64,000 bases of DNA, from contig NZ_CP132343.1 of the NCBI RefSeq assembly GCF_040529065.1, positions 2,976,001 to 3,040,000 of the forward strand. Direction: 5' to 3'. Positions 55,576 to 64,000 of this stretch are shown piece after piece. The notes below the pieces were generated by a model that saw only the letters and a list, made by a program, of their open reading frames with translations, did no database searches and was not told where the DNA came from. Each line of letters begins with the position of its first letter. Positions within the stretch are counted from its first letter, which is position 1. The translations under genes and the position numbers were made by a program. This DNA comes from Xanthomonas sacchari (GTDB taxonomy: Bacteria > Pseudomonadota > Gammaproteobacteria > Xanthomonadales > Xanthomonadaceae).

Positions 55576-56007
55576 CTAGGCCTGTTCCCGGTCGGCCACG
55601 CGCACGAAGTCGTTGACCATGCGATCGGCCAGGCTCTGGAAGCCCAGCGCCAGCGCCGGCCCCAGCAGGCGCGAGGCCGGTTCGAAGTCGAGCATCAGGC
55701 TGACCTTGCTGGCATGGTCGTTGAAACCCTGGAAGGTCCACTGCCCCTGCAGGCGCTTGAACGGGCCGTCGCGCAGCTGCATATCGATGCGATCCGGGCG
55801 CTGCAGGCTGTTCTCGGTGGTGAACCAGGTGCGGAACGAACCCAACCCCAGGTCCAGCCGCGCGACCAGGATGCGGTCGTTCTGCTCGAGGATATGCGCC
55901 GCATCGCACCAGGCGAACCGGCGCGGATAGGCGGCGACGTCGTTGACCAGATCGAACATGCGCGTTGCGGCGTGTTCGACCAGAGCGCTGCGGCGGATGA
56001 TAGGCAT
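55576..56007 (-). CDS. RatA/CoqC-type START-domain protein
   Basis: This 143-residue protein is a polyketide cyclase/START-like fold: [40 protein letters not shown], then [31 protein letters not shown]. It corresponds to RatA (YfjG), variously described as a ribosome association toxin and as a ubiquinone-binding protein; I cannot choose. It is divergent from smpB, the usual gene order. Confidence 0.92.
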   Translation of the reverse strand: MPIIRRSALVEHAATRMFDLVNDVAAYPRRFAWCDAAHILEQNDRILVARLDLGLGSFRTWFTTENSLQRPDRIDMQLRDGPFKRLQGQWTFQGFNDHASKVSLMLDFEPASRLLGPALALGFQSLADRMVNDFVRVADREQA

Positions 56008-56065
56008 TCGGGACGGAAGTGGGACCAAGACGTTCGGGAGGCCCCGAATCGGAGACAATAGCAAG

Positions 56066-56569
56066 ATGAGCAAGAAACCCGCCAAGGATAAAGCAAACGG
56101 CGCGACGGCCAACAAGACCATCGCCCTGAACAAGCGCGCGCGCCACGAATACCACCTGGAGGACCGCTACGAGGCCGGCCTGGCCCTGCAGGGCTGGGAG
56201 GTGAAGTCGATCCGCGCCGGCCGCGCCAACATCGGCGAGAGCTACGCCTTCGTGCGCCAGGGCGAGCTATTCCTGTTCGGCGCGCAGATCACCCCGTTGA
56301 TCCAGGCCTCCACCCACGTGGTGGCCGACGACCGCCGCACGCGCAAGCTGCTGCTGCACCGGAACGAGATCGACAAGCTGATCGGCCGCGTCGAACGCGA
56401 CGGCTACACCCTCGTGCCCACCGCGATGTACTGGAGCAAGAACAAGATCAAGCTCGAGATCGCACTGGCCAAGGGCAAGCAGGACCACGACAAGCGCAAC
56501 GCGGCCAAGGACCGCGACTGGGCCCGCGACAAGCAGCGCATCATGCGCCGGCACAACAAGAATGCCTGA
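56066..56569 (+). CDS. smpB: SsrA-binding protein SmpB
   Basis: This 167-residue protein binds tmRNA for trans-translation. [55 protein letters not shown] and the basic tail [19 protein letters not shown] are typical. The tmRNA gene is 3.4 kb downstream, beyond the hydrolase-subtilase gene. Confidence 0.97.
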   Translation: MSKKPAKDKANGATANKTIALNKRARHEYHLEDRYEAGLALQGWEVKSIRAGRANIGESYAFVRQGELFLFGAQITPLIQASTHVVADDRRTRKLLLHRNEIDKLIGRVERDGYTLVPTAMYWSKNKIKLEIALAKGKQDHDKRNAAKDRDWARDKQRIMRRHNKNA

Positions 56570-57140
56570 GGGGCTGGGAGTGGGGATTCGGGATTGGGGA
56601 TTCGCAAGAGCGAGTCTCCTGCCCCGCCTAAGCACTCTTGCCCGCCTCGCCTTTCCTGTAGGAGCGGCTTCAGCCGCGACCCGGTGAAGCCGGGATTGGG
56701 GATTGGAGAGTCGCAACCGCGGCTGCCATTCCCACAAGCTCTGCCGCAAGTGCGACGCCGCAACACCGTGGCACGGCAGCCGCAAGAGCGCGCCGCTGTG
56801 CATGAATGCCCTTGTGGGAGCGGCTTCAGCCGCGACGCGATGACGCCGGAATCTCGACGTGATTCCAAAGCGCCCGCCGTACAGGGCACGCCAGCCATCT
56901 CAAGCGGTGTTCCTCAAACGTTGGTGTTCAGCCATCAGGGCGCCAGCAGACTCCCGTATGAAAGAGCATGCGGACTGGGAGCTGCTGTTGCGAATCCCCA
57001 ATCGCCAATCTCGCCTCACCGCCTCGCGGCTGAAGCCGCTCCTACAGGAAATGCGGGGCGCCGGGGATCCGCCGTTGCGAATCCCCAATCCCGAATCCCC
57101 GGCTTTTCAGCAGCCGAATGGCTGATCATCCCCGCCCCCC
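56570..57140. repeat. 571-base convergent gap filled with dispersed repeats
   Basis: No gene is evident. It holds G-rich heptad arrays (about 56579-56605 and 56692-56711), palindromic half-units at 56658-56680, 56814-56836 (a GTGGGAG variant) and 57024-57045, C-rich heptads at about 56993-57004, and at 57077-57133 the inverse of the compound repeat seen at 51221-51283. It separates smpB from the hydrolase-subtilase gene. Confidence 0.8.
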
Positions 57141-59804
57141 TCACGTCCCGCCAAGCATCCGCATCAAACTCGGCAACCCGCTGCCCTGCATGTAGCGATC
57201 GCGCTGCAGGTCCAGGCACTGCGCCAGCACCAGTTGCTTGACCCGATCCGGGGCGCCGATGAACTCGCGGCGTACCGACAGGAACGCAGCGATCAGCCCG
57301 GACACATGCGCCGCCGCCATGCTGGTACCGCTCATCTCCACCATCCAGGTGCCGGGATCCTCGACCACAAACCCGTGATGCGCCGACAGGATCTTTTCGC
57401 CCGGCGCGACCAGGTCGGGCTTGTAGCGGCCATCGGCCGTCGGGCCGCGCGAGGAGAAATACGAAATGCCGTAGCTGTGCGGGCTGCTCTTGTGCACCGA
57501 ACCCACCGCCAGCGACTCCTCCAGATTGGCCGGGTCGCCGATGCTCAGGTCCAGGTTCAGCGGGTAGGCCTCGCCGTCACCCTGCATCAGCCAGGCCAGG
57601 CCGTCGTTGCCGGCCGCGATCACCACCACCACGCCCTGTCGCCACAGCCGGCGCAACTCGTTGCACAGCGGGGTGAAGCCGCAGCCGTAGCTCTCGGCAT
57701 CGAAGTAGCCGCCCAGGCTCAGGTTGACCCCATGCACCACCAGTTCGCCGGCACGCTCATTGAGTTCGGCCACCTGCTGCACGCCCTTGATGATCCAGGA
57801 GTCGCGGCCGTTGCCGTCGTCGTCCAGCACCTTCAGGCCGTACAGCCGCGCCAGCGGCGCCATGCCGGCGAACTGCAGCGGCGCAGTGGCCGGCAAACCG
57901 GGCAGCGGCGCCTCGCATTGTCCGGCGATGATGCCGGCCACGTGGGTGCCGTGGCCGTTGCCGTCGAGCGCATCGAAGCCGGCCTCGCCCGGGCGCAAGG
58001 CGCGCGGGCGCCCGCGCTGGGTGCAGTCCCACTGGGCCAGCACGGTCGGCGGCTGCCCGGCGGCGTGGAAGTGCGGATGCGCCGCGGCGATGCCGCTGTC
58101 CAGCACCGCCCAGCCGATCCCGGCGCCGAGTGCGCGATAGGCCACCTGCGCCGCGTCCACCTGGATCGTGCTGCGCGACTGGTAGATCAGCGCGCGCTTG
58201 CCCGCATCGCGCCACAGGCGTTTCAGATTGAGGTCGCGATAGCGCTCGCGCAGACTCTCGATCTCGAACCGGGTCAGCCGCGCCGACACGTAGCGCTGCA
58301 TTGTGTCTTCCAGTTCGATCTGCGCATCCAGCGCCTCGCCGTGCAGGCCGGTGGAGGCCTCGGTCAGCGCGCGCAACGCGGCGATCAACTCATGTTTGCG
58401 TTGCGCCGGATCGCCGGCGTCGGACAACCGCTCGAGTTCGATCAGCACCTCGTGACGATAGTCCGGCGCACGCGCTTCCAACTGGTCGGACAGGTCCTTG
58501 ATCAATACGGGGTGCGCGATCGGCTGATCGAAGCCCACCCCCACCGCACGCCTCACCTCGGCCCGCTCGTCGGGGATGGACAGGTAGCCGGCGGCCGAAT
58601 GCGGGTTGTGCTGCCAATCCGGGTTGATCTTCGATCCGGCGATGTTGTGGAAGCGCTCGCCGGCATCAGCGATGTCATCGCTGAGATCGGCGTCCAGGGC
58701 CACCGGGTCGCGCCGCTCGGCGACGTTGACCCAGCGCGTCACGCAGGGCGGGAACGGCAGCTTCGGGGTCCCGGTCCACTCCTTGAACATGCTGCGCACC
58801 ACCGGCAGCCCCAGCGGCGAGCCGAGCGTGAGCAGCAGCGACACCTCGCAGTCCTGCGGCTGCAGTTCGCGCAGCACGTCGTAGGCGATCAGCGAACCCT
58901 GGCTGTGCGCGACGATCACGAATGGGCCGCCGCCGGCGCGGATGCGTTGCAGCAGGTTGTCGCGCATCTGCTCACGTCGCGCCGGCACGAAGAAGAAATC
59001 GTGCACGTCCTGCAGCAGCGCCGCGGAGATCAGCTTGAGCAGCGCGCGGTTGAACACGTCGATCACGCCCTGCGCATGCACCTCGGCCGTCCCCGCCGCC
59101 GGTGGCGGCGCCGCCGTCTCCACCTCGTCCAGCACCTGGTGCAAGCGCGCGCGCTCGGCGTCGCTGCTGGCCAGGGTGTCGGCGAGCTGGCGCAGATCAG
59201 CCAGTTGCGGCGCCACGCCGAGCGCGCTCAGCATGCGTTGCTCGACCTGGTTCAATACCGGGCCGCGGTCCTGATCCTGGCAATCGCCCGGCTCCGGCGA
59301 CGGATAGCGTTCGCGATTGACCCAATAGGCCATGCGCGTGCGCTCGCCCATCGCGCGGCCGAACAGGGCGCGATCCCACTGGCAGCGCAACACCTCGGCC
59401 GGCGGCTTGTTGCCGATGCCATGGATGTAGACGACGGTGCGCGCCTGCCCCTGCGCCAGCGAGCCTTCGCCGGTGGCCTTGGGCCGCAGCGCGGTGCGCG
59501 CTGGCGGTGGCGGTGGCGCGGCACGCGTCGCCGAGGCAGGCCTGCTGGTGTCGGGAGCCGAGACGTTGGAGCTGGACGCTGTTGCGGGCCTTGCCGACGC
59601 AGCCGCTCCTGCCGGCGTCGTCTTCTGCGCCCGCTTGGCAGCACGTGCGCCGCCTGCCGCCGTCTTGCGCGCTGCCGCCCTCGGCTTGGCGGCGGATGGC
59701 GCCTGCGCCTTGACCGGCGTCTTGCCGGGCTTGGAGGTCGGGGACGTGACGGGTGCCTTGGGCGCGCGCCCGCTGCTGCGGCCACGCGGCTGTCTGCTTG
59801 CCAT
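57141..59804 (-). CDS. fusion of alpha/beta hydrolase (lipase-like) and S8 subtilisin protease
   Basis: This 887-residue protein has three parts. Residues 1-120 are a basic Ala/Lys/Pro-rich, histone-H1-like segment with no signal peptide. Residues about 120-420 look like an alpha/beta hydrolase: VVYIHGIGNKPPAEVL near the start and the nucleophile elbow AHSQGSL near Ser300. Residues about 545-887 are an S8 protease with Asp in AVLDSGIAAAHPH (about 569), His in GNGHGTHVAGI (about 619), Asn in VVVIAAGNDG and Ser in MSGTSMAAAHVSG (about 827). All catalytic residues are visible. No propeptide or membrane segment is seen, so it is probably cytoplasmic. A GGAG site precedes the ATG. Substrate and role are unknown. 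Confidence 0.88.
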   Translation of the reverse strand: MASRQPRGRSSGRAPKAPVTSPTSKPGKTPVKAQAPSAAKPRAAARKTAAGGARAAKRAQKTTPAGAAASARPATASSSNVSAPDTSRPASATRAAPPPPPARTALRPKATGEGSLAQGQARTVVYIHGIGNKPPAEVLRCQWDRALFGRAMGERTRMAYWVNRERYPSPEPGDCQDQDRGPVLNQVEQRMLSALGVAPQLADLRQLADTLASSDAERARLHQVLDEVETAAPPPAAGTAEVHAQGVIDVFNRALLKLISAALLQDVHDFFFVPARREQMRDNLLQRIRAGGGPFVIVAHSQGSLIAYDVLRELQPQDCEVSLLLTLGSPLGLPVVRSMFKEWTGTPKLPFPPCVTRWVNVAERRDPVALDADLSDDIADAGERFHNIAGSKINPDWQHNPHSAAGYLSIPDERAEVRRAVGVGFDQPIAHPVLIKDLSDQLEARAPDYRHEVLIELERLSDAGDPAQRKHELIAALRALTEASTGLHGEALDAQIELEDTMQRYVSARLTRFEIESLRERYRDLNLKRLWRDAGKRALIYQSRSTIQVDAAQVAYRALGAGIGWAVLDSGIAAAHPHFHAAGQPPTVLAQWDCTQRGRPRALRPGEAGFDALDGNGHGTHVAGIIAGQCEAPLPGLPATAPLQFAGMAPLARLYGLKVLDDDGNGRDSWIIKGVQQVAELNERAGELVVHGVNLSLGGYFDAESYGCGFTPLCNELRRLWRQGVVVVIAAGNDGLAWLMQGDGEAYPLNLDLSIGDPANLEESLAVGSVHKSSPHSYGISYFSSRGPTADGRYKPDLVAPGEKILSAHHGFVVEDPGTWMVEMSGTSMAAAHVSGLIAAFLSVRREFIGAPDRVKQLVLAQCLDLQRDRYMQGSGLPSLMRMLGGT

Positions 59805-59898
59805 TGCGCTGCTCCATGCCTGGGGGAATGCCTGGGGACGGCGGCGTGACGGGCCGGCGTCGCAGTGAAGCCAGCTTAAGCGCGGCCTGTCTCAAGAC

Positions 59899-59927
59899 TT
59901 GTGACTGCCCTCCCCGATCCCTACACT
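59899..59927 (+). promoter_or_regulatory. promoter of ssrA
   Basis: TTGTGA (59899-59904) and TACACT (59922-59927) are 17 bases apart, giving a start near 59934 and a short 5' leader that RNase P would remove at 59956. Confidence 0.65.
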
Positions 59928-59955
59928 GTGCAGGTCAGCGTTTGACGTTGTCCCC

Positions 59956-60307
59956 GGGGGTGCACTGGTTTCGACGGGGGTTGCAAAATCGCTTGGCGCA
60001 TGCCGAGGGGGCAGCTTTCCTCGTAAATCCAGCCGCAAACTTATAGTTGCCAACGACGACAACTACGCTCTGGCCGCTTAAGGCCTAGCCCCGAAATCGC
60101 TTGTGTCCGTGCTCGCGACGTAGGGTCATTATCACGGAATCGCCGGTGGTGGCTGCCTGTCAGCCATTGGCTAAATCAAGCAGGCTGGTCCCGGGATGCG
60201 CTTCGCACATCGTGCTGTTCCGGGGCGAGATCCAACGATGAGCTAAGCATGTAGTGCCGGGGATGGAGTGCCTTCGGACGGCGGTTCGATTCCGCCCACC
60301 TCCACCA
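59956..60307 (+). ncRNA. ssrA: transfer-messenger RNA (tmRNA)
   Basis: The 352-base RNA starts GGGGGTGCACTGGTTTCGAC and ends GGTTCGATTCCGCCCACCTC plus CACCA, whose ends pair as a seven-base acceptor stem (GGGGGUG with CACCUCC). The tag frame starts at GCC 60049 and reads ANDDNYALAA before TAA at 60079-60081. It rescues stalled ribosomes and tags the peptide for proteolysis, with SmpB. It is a classic site for island insertion, but no integrase is nearby. Confidence 0.97.
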
Positions 60308-60332
60308 TCCAAACGTCCATGGACGTGCAAAC

Positions 60333-60374
60333 AAAGCTGGAATCCCGATTGCATCGAGGTTTCCGGCTTTTTTT
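60333..60374 (+). terminator. terminator of ssrA
   Basis: AAAGCTGGAA pairs with TTCCGGCTTT (one G-T) around an 18-base loop and is followed by a run of Ts. A small CGTCCATGGACG palindrome (60314-60325) precedes it. Confidence 0.8.
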
Positions 60375-60534
60375 GTGTCTGATGCTGGCCGGCAACACGC
60401 GGACCGGGCCCTACGCAAAGCGCCCGTCTGCCAACCTTGGCTCGGTCGATCACGCGGTCGCATGCCATGATGAGCGGGACGCCAACGACCCAGCAGGATT
60501 ACCAGGCGCCGCGATCACTCGCTGAGGAAGGCCC

Positions 60535-61044
60535 ATGAAACGCATTCTTTTCGTGTCCATGCTATGGATGGCGCTGGCCGGCACCGCGCAGGCCGGTGAA
60601 CCAGAGTTTGCGCAGGTGTCACCCGGCGTGTGGATGGTGACGGTCAAGAACCATGCCGGCATCTTCGCCAGCGCTGCGACGACCAAGCGCAAAGCGCTTC
60701 TCGCCGCCAACGCGTTCGCCGCCGCCAAGAACATGCAGGCGGTACCGGTGGCAATGGAAACGGTGGACGCAGGCGGACCGGGCCAGTGGCCATACGTCGA
60801 GTATCAGTTTCGTCTAGTTTCGCAAGGTTCCGATGAGACCGTCGGGTTGCAGCCACGAGCCGACATGCAAATCGAGGTGAACGCGAGCGCGACATCGCCG
60901 GCCGCAACCGGCGACGCGCCACGCGCTCTCGGCGCGCAGCCCGATCTTTACGCCGAACTGCTGAAGCTGGACGACCTACGGAAGAAAGGCCTGCTCACCG
61001 ATGCCGAGTTCCAGGCGCAGAAGGCAAAACTGCTGTCGCGCTAG
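60535..61044 (+). CDS. exported protein with C-terminal SHOCT domain
   Basis: This 169-residue protein has a signal peptide (KRILFVSMLWMALAGTAQAGE), a domain with VWMVTVKNHAGIFASAATTKRKALLAANAFAAAKNMQAVPV, and a C-terminal SHOCT motif (LYAELLKLDDLRKKGLLTDAEFQAQKAKLLSR). SHOCT is a short oligomerisation-type helix pair found at protein ends. Function is unknown. It lies after ssrA, and its codon use looks slightly less GC-rich than its neighbours. Confidence 0.78.
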   Translation: MKRILFVSMLWMALAGTAQAGEPEFAQVSPGVWMVTVKNHAGIFASAATTKRKALLAANAFAAAKNMQAVPVAMETVDAGGPGQWPYVEYQFRLVSQGSDETVGLQPRADMQIEVNASATSPAATGDAPRALGAQPDLYAELLKLDDLRKKGLLTDAEFQAQKAKLLSR

Positions 61045-61085
61045 CCGCGTCGACAGCAGCGTTCACGCAGTGTTCCTCCTCCAAC

Positions 61086-61889
61086 TCACCCGGCGATGGT
61101 CTGCACCGATCCCGAATCGACCCGGATCCCGGCGCCATTGATGAAGCTGGCGCGCTCGGAGCACAGAAACGCGACCGCCGCCGCCACCTCTTCCGGCCGG
61201 CCGCGCCGCTTCAGCACCATGCCGGGACGCTCTTCGTCCAGGAAAGAAGACACTGCTTCATCGAAGGTCATCCCCTTCTCATTGGCGCGTTTGTGCATCA
61301 TCGCGTCGGTCATCGGGGTATGAATGAACGCGGGCGACACCGTGTTGACCAGCACGTTGTCGCCGCCGTAGGCCTTGGACAGGCCCTTGGCCAGGCTCAG
61401 GATGCCCGCCTTCGACGCGCAGTAGGGCAGTTCGTCCACGTAGGGCTGCACGGCGTCCTCGGACGCGAACAGGACGATCCGCCCCCAGCCATTTCGGCGC
61501 ATCGCGGGAATAGCTTCGCGGCACATCCGCACCGCGCCCATCAGGTTGATGTCGAGCGTTTCCAGCCAGCCGGCATCGCTCACGTCGAGGAAGTCGCCGG
61601 TCGCGCCGGTGACACCGGCCGCATTGACGTAGATGTCCGGATCGCCCAGTCGCGCCCGGACCTGCGCCCAGATCTCCGCGACATCGTTCGCACGCGTCAC
61701 ATCGCCCGCCACGGCGATGACTTCGCCCAGGCCCGACAGCTCGGACAGCGCCTGATCGAGCGTGCCGTCCGCACGGTCGGTGATCGCCACACGGACGCCG
61801 GCCTGCAGCAGTTGGCGGGCGGTCTCCTTGCCCATGCCCGAGTCGGCGCCGCTGATCAGGGCAATCCGCTGGTTGATTCCAAGGTCCAT
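61086..61889 (-). CDS. short-chain dehydrogenase/reductase
   Basis: This 267-residue classical SDR has ALISGADSGMGKETARQL (TGxxxGxG-type motif, with SGADSGMG), NAAGVTG for the NAG region, catalytic Ser in IVLFASEDAV, YCASKAG for YxxxK, and a C-terminal substrate loop. It lies 39 bases after the GMC gene and should work with it. The substrate is not known; a sugar or polyol is plausible. Confidence 0.9.
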   Translation of the reverse strand: MDLGINQRIALISGADSGMGKETARQLLQAGVRVAITDRADGTLDQALSELSGLGEVIAVAGDVTRANDVAEIWAQVRARLGDPDIYVNAAGVTGATGDFLDVSDAGWLETLDINLMGAVRMCREAIPAMRRNGWGRIVLFASEDAVQPYVDELPYCASKAGILSLAKGLSKAYGGDNVLVNTVSPAFIHTPMTDAMMHKRANEKGMTFDEAVSSFLDEERPGMVLKRRGRPEEVAAAVAFLCSERASFINGAGIRVDSGSVQTIAG

Positions 61890-61928
61890 GTCGTTTTTCC
61901 TCGTTGGGTAAAGGGGGGACGCAATCGC

Positions 61929-63452
61929 CTAGTGGGCGAGAAACCGCTCGGCCGTGCGCAGGCCGAGTGCCATCTGCGTCAGGGCCGGATTGGCCGCCAA
62001 GGCGCTGGGAAAGACGGAGTTGTCGCAGACGTAGAGATTGCCGATGTCGAACGAACGGCCATCCGGATCGACCACGGCCTGCGCGGGATCGCGGCCCATG
62101 CGGCAGGTGCCGAGCGTGTGCGCCGAGCGCGCGGCGGCAAAGATGTCCTCGGCACCGGCCGCCTCCCAGATCGCCTGCAGCGTGCGCCTGGCGTGGGCAT
62201 CGATCGCCTGTTCGTTGGGACCGTAGCTGAAGTCGACCCGAGCCTTGCGCAGACCGAAGGCATCGCACTCGTCGGCCAGCGTCAGGCGATTGGCGTCTTG
62301 CGGCAGGCATTCGCCATTGATGCCGATACCGGCCAGACGGTTGTAGCGCGTCATGGTCTGCACCAGCGCCGCGCCCCAGCGCCCGGCACCGCGCGCCAGC
62401 GTATTGGCCAGGGTCACGGGTTGCACGCCCAGGCTCTGGATCAGATAGCCGCCGGCAAAATCGGCCTGCGCGGGGCGTAGCATGTCCTCGCTCATCAGCG
62501 AGGAGGGGTAGCCGCGGTTCATGCGCATGTCCATGTCGAACGTGCCCCAGACCTGGGTCGCGATATGCGCCATGAAATTGCGCCCGACCTGTCCACTGGA
62601 ATTGGCCAGTCCCAGGTTCAGCAGCAAGCGCGGCGTTTCCACGCCGCCGGCGCACAGGAACAAGGCCGCGCAACGCTGGCGTAACTCGCGCTCGCCCTGC
62701 CGGTAGACCACGCCGGTGACGGCACCCAGGCCGTTGCGCTCGATGCCGACGACCCGGCACTCGCTGCGCAGGTCCGCACCATGCGCGCGTGCCAGCGGCA
62801 GCCAGGTCGTGTCCACGCTGACCTTGGCGCCGTTGCTGCAGCCCTGATGACAGGCACCGCAGTTGTTGCAGGCCACGCGCGTGCCCCAATGCGGCTGCTC
62901 GTGCGTGCGGGTGACCAGCGCCGCTGGCGCATCGGCGGCGGTGATGCCGAGGGCACGGCAGCCGCGCTCCATCGCCTCGGCGGGCGCGTTGCGCTGGGCA
63001 GGCGGGAACGCATAGCAGCGCTCGCTGTCCCAGGGATAGACCGCCGGCCCGGACACGCCGATGAAGCGTTCGACGCGCTGCAGGTAGGACAGCAGTTCCT
63101 GGTGCGGAATCGGCCAGTCTTCGCCCTGGCCGGTCTGCGTGCGCAGCTGCAGATCGCGCGGGTCCGGGCGCGGGCAGAACGCGCCCCAGTGCAGCGTCGA
63201 TCCGCCGAGCCCCGTCCCGGAGTTGTTCGGACCGAACGCCGTCGGCGTGCGCCCGCCGCTGAGGCGTTCTTCCATCCAGTAGATATCCGTCGCCAGCTCG
63301 TCCGCGCGGTGCGCGTGCGGACCGAATGCGGCGCCGGCTTCCAGCACCACCACCGAGACGCCAGCCTGTGCCAGTCGCGCGGCCAGCGGACCGCCGCCGG
63401 CGCCGCTGCCGACCACGACCGCATCCACCGCAGCAGCCGATGCGGCAGTCAT
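61929..63452 (-). CDS. GMC-family oxidoreductase with a cysteine cluster
   Basis: This 507-residue flavoenzyme has the FAD motif VVGSGAGGGPLAARLAQAGVSVVVLEAG (residues about 12-39), the GMC region SGTGLGGSTLHWGAF, and the C-terminal LGTCRMG and NLYVCDNSVFPSALAANPALTQMALGLRTAER. A cluster ACNNCGACHQGCSNGAK (C-x2-C-x2-C-x3-C) resembles the iron-sulfur motif of FAD glucose dehydrogenases. With the subunit 3-like protein encoded before it, it probably forms a dehydrogenase passing electrons to an acceptor. The ATG at 63452 overlaps that gene by ATGA. Confidence 0.9.
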   Translation of the reverse strand: MTAASAAAVDAVVVGSGAGGGPLAARLAQAGVSVVVLEAGAAFGPHAHRADELATDIYWMEERLSGGRTPTAFGPNNSGTGLGGSTLHWGAFCPRPDPRDLQLRTQTGQGEDWPIPHQELLSYLQRVERFIGVSGPAVYPWDSERCYAFPPAQRNAPAEAMERGCRALGITAADAPAALVTRTHEQPHWGTRVACNNCGACHQGCSNGAKVSVDTTWLPLARAHGADLRSECRVVGIERNGLGAVTGVVYRQGERELRQRCAALFLCAGGVETPRLLLNLGLANSSGQVGRNFMAHIATQVWGTFDMDMRMNRGYPSSLMSEDMLRPAQADFAGGYLIQSLGVQPVTLANTLARGAGRWGAALVQTMTRYNRLAGIGINGECLPQDANRLTLADECDAFGLRKARVDFSYGPNEQAIDAHARRTLQAIWEAAGAEDIFAAARSAHTLGTCRMGRDPAQAVVDPDGRSFDIGNLYVCDNSVFPSALAANPALTQMALGLRTAERFLAH

Positions 63453-63994
63453 GGATGCGCCTTGGGCAGCAGTTGCCAGGCCTCGCGCCGATCGGCGGCG
63501 GTCTCCTGATAGCCGGGACTGCCCGCACCCAATCCACCCACGGCGAACCCGTCGTAACTCAAGGCCGCCATGGTGGCGGGAAGGCTCGTCCAGACCCGCA
63601 CCGTCTCGGCGCGCACGTCTTCGAACCAGGCGGCGAGTTGCGCCGCGCTCCATCCGCACTCGCGACAGTCGCCTGCCCCGTGCACGGAGATGGCGTGCAG
63701 CCAGTGGTCCTGGTCCTGGGCGGGCAAGGCGGCGAAGCCGCCGGACAATGCGTCCAGCGCATCCAGCCCCGTCGGCCAGGCGAGACGATCGGGCGGCAGG
63801 TCGGCGAACCGCCACCCGTCTCCCACCCCGTTGGCGAGATCGACGTCGATGCGGCGTGCGATATCGCCGGCGTCGCCCGCACCATCCAGCACGCGCTCGA
63901 TCACCGCGGCCAGCGTGCCGGACTGATGCGCGCTCAAGATCCCGTTCGCCGCACGGGACGGCCCGGCATGGCGATGCAGCAGCGTCTTGCGCAT
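63449..63994 (-). CDS. gluconate 2-dehydrogenase subunit 3-like protein
   Basis: This 181-residue protein has the subunit-3 pattern: ILSAHQSGTLAAVIERVLDGAG, then DLANGVGDGWRFADLPPDRLAWPTGLDALDAL and a WFEDVRAETVRVWTSLPATMAALSYDGFAVGG C-terminal motif. In related sugar dehydrogenases it is the small subunit that helps export the GMC subunit by the Tat route; here no twin-arginine signal is visible at the N-terminus. It precedes and overlaps the GMC gene. Confidence 0.85.
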   Translation of the reverse strand: MRKTLLHRHAGPSRAANGILSAHQSGTLAAVIERVLDGAGDAGDIARRIDVDLANGVGDGWRFADLPPDRLAWPTGLDALDALSGGFAALPAQDQDHWLHAISVHGAGDCRECGWSAAQLAAWFEDVRAETVRVWTSLPATMAALSYDGFAVGGLGAGSPGYQETAADRREAWQLLPKAHP

Positions 63995-64000
63995 CCTCGG

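Noticed and set aside
60290-60534. Genomic island at the ssrA 3' end
   Set aside because: No integrase, no direct repeat of the ssrA end and no clear change in gene type downstream within the window.

Overview
The window is high-GC DNA that is gene-dense on both strands and reads as a Xanthomonadaceae chromosome, most likely Xanthomonas. Three things point there: quadruplex-type GGGNATC heptad arrays, many copies of a GTAGGAGCGGCTTCAGCCGCGA palindromic repeat, and gene neighbourhoods typical of the family (split metH, a YtrA-type GntR operon, hrcA-grpE-dnaK-dnaJ). I see no insertion sequence, prophage, CRISPR array, rRNA or tRNA. The only stable RNA gene is tmRNA (ssrA). Most genes are core housekeeping genes; the less ordinary content is in repeats, regulatory sites and a few unusual proteins.

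Layout. 1-309: start of an acyl-CoA dehydrogenase (minus). 436-5403: methionine synthesis unit with an ArsR/methyltransferase regulator of SahR type and a two-piece cobalamin methionine synthase, with repeat arrays inside the coding sequence. 5477-6394: an epimerase. 6441-6790: a 148-bp tandem repeat. 13740-6795 (minus): glutathione peroxidase, FKBP isomerase, ugd, slyX, a DUF2058 gene, an acyltransferase with SGNH domain, and an outer-membrane beta-barrel protein. 13869-17814: YtrA-type operon (small membrane protein, GntR regulator, ABC ATPase, permease, GSGD-repeat protein, YggN-like lipoprotein). 17911-20303: EamA exporter divergent from a MocR regulator. 20383-29961: lipoproteins, fumC, a CNNM/CBS protein, purB, roxA and a GNAT protein.

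30147-36562: sucA-sucB-lpd (2-oxoglutarate dehydrogenase) then a LOG-family gene, with heptad arrays at the junctions. 36898-39846: a GAF-GAF-GGDEF-EAL cyclic-di-GMP protein (minus), divergent from an ECF-like sigma factor and its probable membrane anti-sigma partner. 41750-44437: YigZ, an MsbA-like ABC exporter and a small protein. 44438-44847 holds a DnaA-box-like inverted repeat and palindromic repeats. 44848-46877 (minus): prephenate dehydrogenase and pyridoxal kinase. 47266-52373 (minus): heat-shock cluster hrcA-grpE-dnaK-dnaJ with a sigma-32-type promoter before dnaK. 52485-56569: recN, fur, bamE, rnfH, ratA and smpB. 57141-59804: a large protein joining a lipase-like alpha/beta hydrolase to a subtilisin protease. 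59956-60307: ssrA, the RNA partner of smpB. 60535-63994: a SHOCT protein, then an SDR, a GMC oxidoreductase and a gluconate-dehydrogenase-subunit-3-like protein (minus).

Two patterns stand out. Palindromic repeats occupy most of the large gaps between convergent genes, where terminators would be expected. The heptad arrays sit at junctions between co-directional genes, usually as a G-rich array followed by a C-rich array that abuts the next start codon; in metH they have been absorbed in frame into the protein.
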